The notes under the pieces were generated by a model that saw only the letters and a program-made list of their open reading frames with translations, did no database searches and was not told where the DNA came from. A program made the position numbers and the translations under genes. 8,074 nt of DNA from Clostridiales bacterium (GTDB lineage: Bacteria; Bacillota; Clostridia; Peptostreptococcales; JAAYPU01). Below are positions 1 to 6,403 of this stretch, in pieces. The stretch spans positions 1 through 8,074 of the forward strand of contig JAAYPU010000057.1 of NCBI GenBank assembly GCA_012519645.1, given 5' to 3'. Each line of letters opens with the position of its first letter. The first letter of the stretch is position 1.

Positions 1-1248
1 AGATACAAACAAAGCTATAAATGAACATGCAGCTACAGGCATTAAATGGACAAGAGAACCTGTCATCTCCGCAGTCAATAGGATGCTTGTAACAGGTGCT
101 TTTACCGAGCTGGCTAAGGCACCCGCCATTCCGCATACAGCAAAGTCCGCGATATAACCTGGCTGAAGTCCGAAATTCATGGCAACCAATCCGACTATGC
201 TACCTGAAAGTGCTCCTACAGACAGTATCGGCATAAATATTCCCCCGGGAGTGCCACTGCCAAAGCTTGTACATGTAAACAAGAACTTAACTCCAAGATA
301 AACAAGTAATATGGCAATACCGCTTTCTGCGGTTTCAGCCAGTTTAATCAAATTCAAACCGCCGCCTAGAACCTGGGGCAGGAAAAGCCCACAAGGCAGT
401 GCAATTAGTAATGCAATGCAGGGACGAATAAACCACGGAAGCTTATTATAAGCTGTCTGAAACCCCAATAAAGCCCTATTCATTAGAGAGCCAATGATGC
501 CGGAAATAATGCCCAATGGTATAAGCCAAATATAAAGGCTTTCCGGTAACTGCGGTGTTTCTGCAAAACTTAAGACCGGTTTAAGTCCAAAAAAATATTT
601 TGAAACCACATCTGCTGTTAAAGCCGCAGTGGTTGCAGCGATAAGGATAAGCCCAGAAAAGCTTCTGTGTACTTCCTCAAGAGCAAAAACAATACCTGAC
701 AGCGGAGCATTGAATGCCGCAGACAGACCTGCAGCTGCACCTCCGGTCATAAGGTAGTTTTCTTCAAGTTTATTTTTACTTATTTTTTTAGCTAATGCTT
801 GGCTTCCCGAGGCACCTATTTGTATTGACGGGCCTTCCCGACCAAGAGAAAGGCCAAATATTGATGACAATATACCAGCTAAAAACCTGACAACAAGAAC
901 AGAATACCATTTTATTCTTATACCATAGATAAGCTGTCCTTCAACCTGAGGTATTCCACTCCCGGTAGCCATTGGTTCATATTTTATAAGCCATGCAATA
1001 AAGAGTCCGGCAGCAACAATCAATAATATCCACGGTAAAATCATGAATGGATGTGATCTCAAATAAGCATATATTTTTAATGCTGTATCAGTTCCATATT
1101 CAATACCCATTCGATACAAGACAACCAATAGTCCTGAAATCACCCCTGATAAAATGCCCTTAAGTGCAACACGCCATTTAATCTCATTTAAGCCTGATAA
1201 TATCTTGTAAACTTTAGAATCGCTTTTAGTTTCCATACTTTCACCCAT
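1..1248 (-). CDS. ClC-family chloride/proton antiporter, partial (C-terminal end outside window)
   Basis: An integral membrane protein that exchanges chloride for protons. 416 codons are visible and the frame runs open off the left edge. The ClC signature segments appear in order: GSGIP at 96-100 (chloride-coordinating serine), GREGP at 136-140 with the gating glutamate at 138, FALEEVHRSF at 188-197 with the internal proton glutamate at 192, and GGIFMP at 335-340. Keeping both glutamates indicates an antiporter rather than a channel (family knowledge). The position matching E. coli ClC Tyr445 is Leu399. GREGP and GSGIP argue against the fluoride-specific CLC-F branch. Many Gram-positive relatives end in a cytoplasmic TrkA-C or CBS domain, which would lie outside the window. 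Start choice is open: ATG at 1248 has only a GAG at good spacing, while ATG at 1236 follows GGGTGA. It appears monocistronic, with its own promoter near 1335-1343. Confidence 0.93.
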   Translation of the reverse strand, partial: MGESMETKSDSKVYKILSGLNEIKWRVALKGILSGVISGLLVVLYRMGIEYGTDTALKIYAYLRSHPFMILPWILLIVAAGLFIAWLIKYEPMATGSGIPQVEGQLIYGIRIKWYSVLVVRFLAGILSSIFGLSLGREGPSIQIGASGSQALAKKISKNKLEENYLMTGGAAAGLSAAFNAPLSGIVFALEEVHRSFSGLILIAATTAALTADVVSKYFFGLKPVLSFAETPQLPESLYIWLIPLGIISGIIGSLMNRALLGFQTAYNKLPWFIRPCIALLIALPCGLFLPQVLGGGLNLIKLAETAESGIAILLVYLGVKFLFTCTSFGSGTPGGIFMPILSVGALSGSIVGLVAMNFGLQPGYIADFAVCGMAGALASSVKAPVTSILLTAEMTGSLVHLMPVAACSFIALFVS

Positions 1249-1271
1249 TTATTCTCACTATTATGGGACAC

Positions 1272-1330
1272 TTATTAGATAGATAATGCCTTATTATCGA
1301 TCATTGCTATTCGGAGAAATTGTCTAATAA
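1272..1330 (-). other. Base-paired leader of the ClC transcript
   Basis: TTATTAGA (1272-1279) and TCTAATAA (1323-1330) are perfect inverted repeats. Inside them GATAAT (1282-1287) and ATTATC (1293-1298) form a second hairpin with a 5-nt loop. The outer stem begins almost exactly at the predicted transcription start, so the leader could fold as a unit. I do not recognise it as a known riboswitch, and AT-rich stems of this size can arise by chance. Confidence 0.3.
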
Positions 1331-1334
1331 TGTA

Positions 1335-1343
1335 ATTATATCA
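1335..1343 (-). promoter_or_regulatory. Extended -10 promoter for the ClC gene
   Basis: The minus strand reads TGATATAAT, a perfect TATAAT (1335-1340) with the TGn extension. No good -35 sits at 17 bp. ATGACA lies 20 bp upstream, which is too far, so this is an extended -10 type. Transcription would start near 1328, leaving a leader of about 80 nt before the gene. Confidence 0.55.
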
Positions 1344-1355
1344 TACCATCACAAA

Positions 1356-1376
1356 ATATTTGTCATTTTGCAATAT
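1356..1376. promoter_or_regulatory. Weak third copy of the ATATT-N11-AATAT operator pattern, at the ClC promoter
   Basis: ATATT and AATAT are separated by exactly 11 bp, as in the two copies beside marR and the ATPase gene. The site would cover the -35 region of the ClC promoter. The inner 11 bases are largely different from the other two sites (the central TCG is missing), and the background is AT-rich, so chance is a real alternative. Confidence 0.25.
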
Positions 1377-1381
1377 AACAA

Positions 1382-1424
1382 TTTCTAATAAAAAATGACC
1401 CTATCACTTAGATAAGGTCACTTT
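1382..1424. repeat. 43-bp direct repeat, left copy
   Basis: It matches 3562-3605 at every base except one extra A in the A-run of the other copy, in the same orientation. The repeat covers the terminator hairpin, its T-tract and 8-9 bp beyond (TTTCTAATA). Flanking bases diverge on both sides. The two copies enclose the 70-aa gene, the ATPase gene and marR. Confidence 0.85.
1388..1424 (-). terminator. Rho-independent terminator of the ATPase/70-aa operon
   Basis: On the minus strand TGACCTTATC, a 5-nt loop and GATAGGGTCA (1396-1420) form a 10-bp stem with one G-U pair, followed at once by TTTTTT (1390-1395). It lies about 47 bp beyond the stop of the 70-residue gene. The hairpin is identical to the one after ppdK at 3577-3601. 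Confidence 0.85.
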
Positions 1425-1466
1425 GAAGTGCCATCAATCAGAAAGAGACATACTCTTTTTATCAGT

Positions 1467-1679
1467 TCATTCAATGGGAACTTGATTCAAATGTGTTGAT
1501 GGTCCTGATTTTTCAGTAGAATGCTCATTTGTATCCTGTACATTTTCATTGATACTTTTGAGTATTATCTTACCCATATCTTTTATCTGTGCCGATGTTT
1601 TCTCCGGCAGATGCTCAAGAAGCTTTTCCGCCATATTCAGTTTAAAACTAATAATTCTGCCAATGAGTCTTTCATCCAT
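1467..1679 (-). CDS. Small hydrophilic protein translationally coupled to the ArsA-like ATPase
   Basis: I do not recognise a family. The 70-residue product has a predicted amphipathic helical first half (about residues 1-45, with repeated Leu/Ile/Met heptad-like spacing and charged residues) and a polar, probably disordered tail rich in Asn, Thr, Ser, Glu and Pro. It has no membrane segment, signal peptide or cysteine. A longer reading from a TTG at 1694 is possible, but the ATG at 1679 has GGAGG 8 nt upstream, inside the end of the ATPase gene. ATGGATGA overlaps the ATPase stop by 8 nt, so the two genes are almost certainly co-translated, and the product is probably a partner or regulator of the ATPase (inference). 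A terminator follows at 1396-1420. The coupled start and good ribosome binding site make it a real gene despite its size. Confidence 0.75.
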   Translation of the reverse strand: MDERLIGRIISFKLNMAEKLLEHLPEKTSAQIKDMGKIILKSINENVQDTNEHSTEKSGPSTHLNQVPIE

Positions 1680-2847
1680 TTTGCTTACCTCCAAAACGAA
1701 TTTTCAGTATTCCATCCTCAAATGCTGCCTTTGTTATGGATTGGCTAAGGAGCATCCTTGGAAGCGTAATGTTTCTCTTAACAGCTCCGGCCCTTACAAT
1801 CAGTTCGTCACCTTTTTGATTCAGTGTAAGGTCTTTTTTCTCAACAAAAGGAATCATAAGAGAGAGGATATATTTATCCCCTTCCTTTTCCACCTTCTGT
1901 GCCCTGCCATTATACTTGATATCTACAGGATTGCTATCATGAAATATTTCTTCGGCCAATCTGCCCAGCATCGTCATTCCAACGACCTCTGTCTCAAAGA
2001 GAGGAGCATAGTAAATCGGAATTGGTGAGAAGCTTTCAACTATATCCTTTTTATATTTACTCTGGATATCTTTCCATCCCTTAAAGTAGTCATCTTTGAT
2101 ACTTTCGGGAAACACGCGATTTACAACTACAGCATCCACATTGAAATCATAGATGTTGAGATAGGTAAAGCTGCGTTGTGCCTCCTTTATAACCATTTTT
2201 TCAGGGTTAACGACAATCCGAATGCTAGTGATGTTCCTGTCAGAAAAAATCTTTCGCATTTCATCCAGTTCATAATATATGTTATCGATCTCATCCATCA
2301 CCTGACCAGACGGCATCGGGATTCCAGCCAATGATTCTACGGCGGGCCCGACAACCTTTATGGCCTTCTTTTTGATTGGGAAAAGCTTTTCCATCCACCA
2401 GCGGAGCATTTCAGGGAAACTCAGTAACGCAAGTGTTTCGCCTGTCGGCGCGCAGTCGACAACGATTACGTCAAAATTGCCTTCTTTGTAGTATTTCAAG
2501 ATGCGGAGCAGGCTCATAAGATCCTGCATGCCGGGAAAAACGGTCAACTCCTCTGTTGTTATATTCTTTACTGCCTTTGCAGTGAAAAGTTCTGTGAGAT
2601 ATTTTTGAACCTTTCCCCAGCCTTTTTCTGCCTCATGGGTAGTATCAATCTCCTCAGCCCATAGATTTTCGCTTATTTCTATCAGCTCGTTCGTTAGCTT
2701 CGTATCAAAAGAATCCCCCAGGCTGTGCGCCGCATCTGTACTGACTACCAGTGTTTTCAACCCCCGCTCGGCAGCCTTCACTGCGGTGGCGGCTGCAACA
2801 CTTGTTTTGCCGACTCCGCCTTTCCCTGTATAAATTATGATCCTCAT
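1672..2847 (-). CDS. ArsA/GET3-family ATPase with C-terminal HSP20-like domain
   Basis: A cytosolic P-loop ATPase of 391 residues. Visible motifs are the deviant Walker A GKGGVGKT at 8-15, switch I DAAHSLGDSF at 38-47, switch II DCAPTGET at 131-138, and the adenine-loop region PLFETE at 282-287. Residues about 320-386 form a small beta-rich domain (MIPFVEKKDLTL, GDELIVRAG, FEDGILKIRF) typical of the ArsA-HSP20 extension. Only one ATPase half is present, unlike the roughly 580-residue tandem ArsA of arsenite pumps. The sole cysteine is Cys132 in switch II, so neither the arsenite-binding cysteines nor the GET3 CXXC zinc motif exists. No arsB, arsD or arsC lies nearby. A role in handling membrane or client proteins, as for GET3 and small heat-shock proteins, is plausible but unproven. 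AAGGGA lies about 8 nt before the ATG. It has its own promoter with a MarR-type operator, and the 70-residue gene overlaps its stop. Confidence 0.92.
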   Translation of the reverse strand: MRIIIYTGKGGVGKTSVAAATAVKAAERGLKTLVVSTDAAHSLGDSFDTKLTNELIEISENLWAEEIDTTHEAEKGWGKVQKYLTELFTAKAVKNITTEELTVFPGMQDLMSLLRILKYYKEGNFDVIVVDCAPTGETLALLSFPEMLRWWMEKLFPIKKKAIKVVGPAVESLAGIPMPSGQVMDEIDNIYYELDEMRKIFSDRNITSIRIVVNPEKMVIKEAQRSFTYLNIYDFNVDAVVVNRVFPESIKDDYFKGWKDIQSKYKKDIVESFSPIPIYYAPLFETEVVGMTMLGRLAEEIFHDSNPVDIKYNGRAQKVEKEGDKYILSLMIPFVEKKDLTLNQKGDELIVRAGAVKRNITLPRMLLSQSITKAAFEDGILKIRFGGKQNG

Positions 2848-2882
2848 AAAATAATCCCTTCTCTCTTTATTTTACTTCGCGA

Positions 2883-2903
2883 ATATTACTGATAACGAAA
2901 TAT
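2883..2903. promoter_or_regulatory. Predicted MarR operator over the ATPase promoter
   Basis: An imperfect palindrome ATATT-N11-AATAT that spans the whole spacer and the -10 of the ATPase promoter, an ideal place for repression. It shares 18 of 21 positions with the site at 3430-3450, read on the opposite strand, and the match continues for three more bases (CAA) on one side. MarR-family proteins bind 16-20 bp imperfect palindromes beside their own genes, so the neighbouring regulator is the obvious ligand (inference). Confidence 0.7.
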
Positions 2904-2910
2904 TTGACAA
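2883..2910 (-). promoter_or_regulatory. Promoter of the ArsA-like ATPase operon
   Basis: TTGTCA (2905-2910) and TAATAT (2883-2888) on the minus strand are separated by 17 bp, in the 80-bp gap between marR and the ATPase gene. No terminator is visible in the gap, so read-through from marR is also possible. Confidence 0.75.
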
Positions 2911-2927
2911 TAAATGTTTTCAAATGA

Positions 2928-3410
2928 TTAATCAATTTCGATTTTCCGGACAGCGTGCTCATCCTGTTGATTATCCGGCTGCACTACAAGTTCCTCTGTT
3001 AAAATGTTTAGTATTTTACTTGCTATTTGGGCTAAAAACTGTTTCTCTTCCTGTGTCAGCTTTTCAGCCACTTTGTTTTTATATTCTGAAATAAGCTCTT
3101 TAAACCTTTGGATTTCTTCGATTCCTTTTTCTGTAAGCTTCAGGACAACAATTCTCCTGTCGTGTTCGCTTCTTTCCCTGACGATGTAGCCCTCCTTAAC
3201 GAGCCTGTTGATGATTCCCGTCGCTGTACTCATAGGAGAATGGATATATTCCGCAAGCTCTGTCATAATAATTTCTTTTTTCTTTTCAATAAGCAACAAA
3301 GAAAATAGTTCTGTTTTGGAAAATTTCAGGTCAAAGTTAAGCCATTCTTCAGGAAAAAAAAATTTTTTCAGGTTATTAAGCAGTAAGTCTGTAACATATT
3401 CAATATCCAT
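2928..3410 (-). CDS. MarR-family transcriptional regulator
   Basis: A dimeric winged-helix DNA-binding protein, probably a repressor. Numbering from the ATG at 3410 gives 160 residues, within the usual 140-170. The winged helix runs from about SKTELFSLL to LTEKG: the recognition helix region reads MSTATGIINRLVKEGYI, followed by the family-typical wing with DRR (SEHDRRIVVLKLTEKG). Helices on either side form the dimer interface, and the last 15-20 residues are a polar tail. There are no cysteines, so it is not a thiol redox sensor of the OhrR kind; its ligand is unknown. GTG starts at 3425 and 3422 are possible, but the ATG at 3410 has GGTGA 8 nt upstream. Its consensus promoter carries a palindrome just after the start site, and the same palindrome covers the ATPase promoter 80 bp downstream, indicating autoregulation and control of the ATPase. 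Confidence 0.92.
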   Translation of the reverse strand: MDIEYVTDLLLNNLKKFFFPEEWLNFDLKFSKTELFSLLLIEKKKEIIMTELAEYIHSPMSTATGIINRLVKEGYIVRERSEHDRRIVVLKLTEKGIEEIQRFKELISEYKNKVAEKLTQEEKQFLAQIASKILNILTEELVVQPDNQQDEHAVRKIEID

Positions 3411-3429
3411 ATAATAATTCACCACACAA

Positions 3430-3450
3430 ATATTTCGCTATACGTAATAT
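3430..3450. promoter_or_regulatory. Predicted MarR autoregulatory operator
   Basis: An imperfect palindrome whose arms ATATTTCG and CGTAATAT match in 7 of 8 positions around a CTATA centre. It lies at about +3 to +23 of the marR transcript, directly before the ribosome binding site, where a bound repressor would block RNA polymerase. Its near twin is at 2883-2903. Confidence 0.7.
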
Positions 3451-3459
3451 ATTAAACTA

Positions 3460-3488
3460 ATTATATTCTCCATAATCATTCTTGTCAA
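3460..3488 (-). promoter_or_regulatory. Consensus sigma-A promoter of marR
   Basis: TTGACA (3483-3488) and TATAAT (3460-3465) on the minus strand are separated by exactly 17 bp, a perfect housekeeping promoter. Such a strong promoter fits a gene held in check by its own product. Transcription should start near 3453. Confidence 0.88.
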
Positions 3489-3561
3489 TAGCAATAAAAA
3501 GGTTTTATCCCTCAAAATTATAAATAGATAATACCTTTATAGCAGTAGAAATCTACAACGT

Positions 3562-3605
3562 TTTCTAATAAAAAAATGACCCTATCACTTAGATAAGGTC
3601 ACTTT
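3562..3605. repeat. 44-bp direct repeat, right copy
   Basis: The partner of 1382-1424, differing only by one extra A (seven instead of six) in the A-run. Both copies have the same orientation and lie about 2.18 kb apart on either side of the marR/ATPase module. Confidence 0.85.
3570..3601 (-). terminator. Rho-independent terminator of the ppdK operon
   Basis: The minus strand forms a 10-bp stem with one G-U pair and a 5-nt loop (3577-3601), followed by seven T (3570-3576). It lies about 170 bp beyond the ppdK stop and upstream of marR. On the plus strand the hairpin is followed by CTTTTT, so weak bidirectional activity is possible. Confidence 0.8.
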
Positions 3606-3654
3606 TTATATTATCCTGCATATAAATCGTATTTTATATTACCTGTATTGAGGG

Positions 3655-3767
3655 TTTGAAAAATGAGGTGAGTTCTAGGCGCTTCAATGCCGAGGAGCGG
3701 AGCTTACTTAAAGCTAAGTGAGCATCCGAAGCAGAAGGAGCAACAACGAAATCGCCCATTTTTCGAA
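3655..3767 (+). other. 113-nt rod-like inverted-repeat element, candidate structured RNA or mobile repeat
   Basis: It begins 5 bases beyond the ppdK stop. The ends pair over 11 bp (3655-3665 with 3757-3767, core GAAAAATG/CATTTTTC), then after a bulged A3666 GGTGA (3667-3671) pairs with TCGCC (3752-3756). Inside, GCTTC (3681-3685) can pair with GAAGC (3728-3732), and a strong central hairpin joins GCTTACTTA (3702-3710) to TAAGTGAGC (3715-3723) round an AAGC loop. The imperfect pairs I found in the terminal, second and central stems (3657/3765, 3669/3754, 3705/3719) are U-G on the plus strand but A-C on the minus strand, which favours a plus-strand RNA. It is visibly richer in G and C than the flanks. 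No T-run follows on the minus strand, so it is not a simple ppdK terminator. I do not recognise a named RNA family. Confidence 0.6.
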
Positions 3768-3772
3768 GCCGA

Positions 3773-6391
3773 CTATTTAAGCGCTGCCTGTGCAGCAGCA
3801 AGCCTAGCTATCGGCACTCTATAAGGTGAACATGACACATAATTCAATCCTACTGACTGACAGAATTGTATGGACCTTGGATCACCTCCATGCTCACCGC
3901 AGATACCCAGCTTAATATCGGGGCGAACGCTTTTTCCCAGTCTTGCAGCCATTTCAATCAACTTCCCGACACCCACGGTATCTAATGTTTGGAAAGGATC
4001 ACTTTCGAGAATCTTTTTGTTTTTGTAGTCATTTATAAATTTACCGGCATCATCCCTCGAGAATCCATATGTCATCTGTGTCAGGTCATTTGTCCCAAAG
4101 GAGAAAAATTCTGCTTGTGAAGCAATTTCATCCGCTGTTAAGGCAGCACGCGGTACTTCTATCATAGTCCCTATGGAATATTTTATATCTTCTTTTGCAT
4201 CTTCAAGTACCTGATAAATAGTTTTTTCTATAACATCTCTTACGTATTCCAGTTCTTTTACCGCACCTACCAATGGGATCATTATCTCAGGTATAACATC
4301 AAGTTTGTCCTCTTTCTTAACTTCTATAGCCGCCATCATTATAGCTCGGGTCTGCATTTCATAAATCTCCGGATATGTTACGGCAAGGCGGCAGCCTCTA
4401 TGTCCAAGCATAGGATTAAATTCCTTTAGTTCTTCTATTTTCGCAGACAGCTTATTATACTCTATACCTATTTGCTCAGATAAATTCTTTATTTCCTCTT
4501 TTGTATGCGGCAAAAACTCGTGCAGAGGCGGATCCAAAAGACGAATGGTTACCGGACGTACACCCATTGCTCTGAAAATGCCTTTGAAATCTTCTTTTTG
4601 ATATGATAATAGACTGTTTAAAGCAGCTATCCTTTCTTCTTTATTTCCTGCGACAATCATTTTTCTCACAGCAGGAATACGCTCTTCTTCAAAGAACATA
4701 TGCTCAGTTCTGCATAGCCCAATACCCTCTGCTCCGAATTTAACAGCAATCGAAGCGTCCTTGGGATTATCCGCATTGGCACGGACTTTTAATGTGCGTA
4801 TTTCATCGCTCCAGCTCATTATCAAACTGAAATCTCCTGAAAATTCAGGTTCTATGGTTTTTATCTTTCCTTTGTAAACGAAACCTGTATTCCCATCCAG
4901 CGAGATAAAGTCTCCTTCCTTGTATATATCTTCTCCTATATACATCTTCTTCTGGGACTCTTCTACGCGTATTTCAGAACATCCCGAAACGCAGCATTTT
5001 CCCATCCCTCTTGCAACCACGGCAGCATGGGATGTCATTCCTCCTCTTGCAGTAAGTATTCCTTCTGCAGCAACCATGCCTTCAATATCTTCGGGAGAAG
5101 TTTCAAGACGAACCAGAACAGATTTAATACCATTTTTCTTAGCCTCTACGGCATCTTCAGCAGTAAAATATATCTGACCGCAGGCAGCGCCGGGAGATGC
5201 GGGCAATCCTTGAGCAATTTTTGTTGCTTTATCTAATTCAGCTAAATCAAATGTAGGATGTAATAATTGATCGATTTGAGACGGTTCTATACGACCTATG
5301 GCAGTTTTCTTGTCAATAAGTCCTTGCTCTACCATGTCCACGGCAACCTTGATTGCTGCTTTTGCTGTTCTCTTTCCGTTTCTGGTTTGAAGCATATAAA
5401 GCTTTCCTCGTTCGATTGTAAATTCTATGTCCTGCATATCTTTATAGTGATTTTCAAGAAGTGTAGCAGTATCTGTAAACTGTTTAAATACCTCAGGCAT
5501 CGTTTTTTCAAGCTCAGCTATAGGCTGAGGCGTTCTTATACCTGCAACCACATCTTCTCCTTGAGCATTTATAAGAAATTCCCCAAAAAGTTTCTTCTCG
5601 CCGGTTATAGGACTGCGTGTAAAAGCAACACCTGTTCCCGATGTATTCCCCATATTCCCAAAAACCATAGATTGTACGTTTACTGCCGTACCAAGGTTTC
5701 CGGGGATATTGTTTAATTGTCTGTATACATTTGCACGAGGATTATTCCAGGAATCAAAAACTGCCTTTACAGCCATCATTAATTGTTCCTGAGGATCCTG
5801 AGGAAAGTCCCTATGAACCTCTCTTTTTACCAGCTTCTTATATTCTGCGATTATTTCCTGTATATCTTCAGGATTGAGGTCTACATCGGAGCTATAACCT
5901 TTTTCACTTTTTTTGCTGTCAAATATATGATCAAATTTATGTTTTGGTATATTTAAAACAACATCACCAAACATTTGTATAAAACGTCTGTAGCTGTCTA
6001 AAGCAAATCTTCGGTTTTGCGTCAATGCGGCAAGTCCGATAACACTTTCATCATTGAGACCAAGATTCAGTATGGTATCCATCATACCCGGCATTGAAAA
6101 TACCGCTCCTGATCTTACTGAAACCAAAAGAGGATTTTGAGGATCCCCGAATCTTTTTTGTGTTTTTTCTTCCAATAAAGACAGTTTGCTGTATATCTGT
6201 TCAACAACATCCTCAGATATTACCTTGCCTTGTGCATAATAATTATTGCATGCTTCAGTTGTGATGGTAAAACCGAAAGGAACCGGTAAACCTATTCTGG
6301 TCATCTCTGCTAAATTTGCCCCTTTTCCTCCCAGCAGACTTTTCATATCCTTATTGCCTTCATCAAAAGAATATACATATTTATTTTCCAT
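3773..6391 (-). CDS. ppdK: Pyruvate, phosphate dikinase (PPDK)
   Basis: A cytosolic enzyme interconverting pyruvate, ATP and phosphate with PEP, AMP and pyrophosphate; in anaerobes it often stands in for or complements pyruvate kinase. Full length at 872 residues from the ATG at 6391. The ATG at 6397 touches the GGAGG, while the one at 6391 has it 6 nt away. With that start the phosphorylated histidine in GGMTSHAAVVARGMGK is His455 and the catalytic cysteine in GICGEHGGDP is Cys831, the same numbers as in the C. symbiosum enzyme. Domains in order: nucleotide-binding domain (about 1-340, GGKGANLAEM near 21 and NTSGTGVAFTR near 249), swivelling phosphohistidine domain (about 390-505), and PEP/pyruvate barrel (about 520-872) with Arg561, Arg617, Glu745, Asn768 and Asp769. 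Thr453, two residues before His455, is the target site of the PPRP encoded 12 bp upstream. Last gene of a three-gene operon. Confidence 0.98.
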   Translation of the reverse strand: MENKYVYSFDEGNKDMKSLLGGKGANLAEMTRIGLPVPFGFTITTEACNNYYAQGKVISEDVVEQIYSKLSLLEEKTQKRFGDPQNPLLVSVRSGAVFSMPGMMDTILNLGLNDESVIGLAALTQNRRFALDSYRRFIQMFGDVVLNIPKHKFDHIFDSKKSEKGYSSDVDLNPEDIQEIIAEYKKLVKREVHRDFPQDPQEQLMMAVKAVFDSWNNPRANVYRQLNNIPGNLGTAVNVQSMVFGNMGNTSGTGVAFTRSPITGEKKLFGEFLINAQGEDVVAGIRTPQPIAELEKTMPEVFKQFTDTATLLENHYKDMQDIEFTIERGKLYMLQTRNGKRTAKAAIKVAVDMVEQGLIDKKTAIGRIEPSQIDQLLHPTFDLAELDKATKIAQGLPASPGAACGQIYFTAEDAVEAKKNGIKSVLVRLETSPEDIEGMVAAEGILTARGGMTSHAAVVARGMGKCCVSGCSEIRVEESQKKMYIGEDIYKEGDFISLDGNTGFVYKGKIKTIEPEFSGDFSLIMSWSDEIRTLKVRANADNPKDASIAVKFGAEGIGLCRTEHMFFEEERIPAVRKMIVAGNKEERIAALNSLLSYQKEDFKGIFRAMGVRPVTIRLLDPPLHEFLPHTKEEIKNLSEQIGIEYNKLSAKIEELKEFNPMLGHRGCRLAVTYPEIYEMQTRAIMMAAIEVKKEDKLDVIPEIMIPLVGAVKELEYVRDVIEKTIYQVLEDAKEDIKYSIGTMIEVPRAALTADEIASQAEFFSFGTNDLTQMTYGFSRDDAGKFINDYKNKKILESDPFQTLDTVGVGKLIEMAARLGKSVRPDIKLGICGEHGGDPRSIQFCQSVGLNYVSCSPYRVPIARLAAAQAALK

Positions 6392-6403
6392 TTTCATCCT
6401 CCT

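Noticed and set aside
1279..1292. ATAGATAATGCCTT, matching 3524-3537 at 13 of 14 positions
   Set aside because: Short and AT-rich. Its distance to the 43-bp repeat differs between the two places (about 90 versus 25 bp), so it is not convincingly part of a larger repeat.
1249..1345. Fluoride riboswitch ahead of the ClC gene
   Set aside because: The conserved fluoride-aptamer segments are not present and the protein has the GREGP/GSGIP motifs of chloride, not fluoride, transporters.
1442..1458. AAAGAG/CTCTTT hairpin just after the 70-aa gene
   Set aside because: Only 6 bp, with no T-run downstream on the minus strand; the better terminator follows at 1396-1420.
1549..2028. 159-codon open frame on the plus strand
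   Set aside because: It lies antisense within the ATPase and 70-aa genes, has no ribosome binding site that I can see, and its cysteine- and leucine-rich translation looks like a shadow of the minus-strand genes.
1672..2847. Arsenite efflux ATPase (arsA proper)
   Set aside because: There is one ATPase domain, a single cysteine (in switch II), and no arsB, arsD or arsC nearby. Only the superfamily name is justified.
3655..3767. The self-complementary element as the ppdK terminator
   Set aside because: No T-run follows it on the minus strand, and a proper terminator lies further downstream at 3570-3601.
5267..5716. 149-codon open frame on the plus strand
   Set aside because: Entirely inside ppdK, which is full length and well conserved on the other strand; the peptide is Cys/Ser/Phe-rich with no family resemblance.
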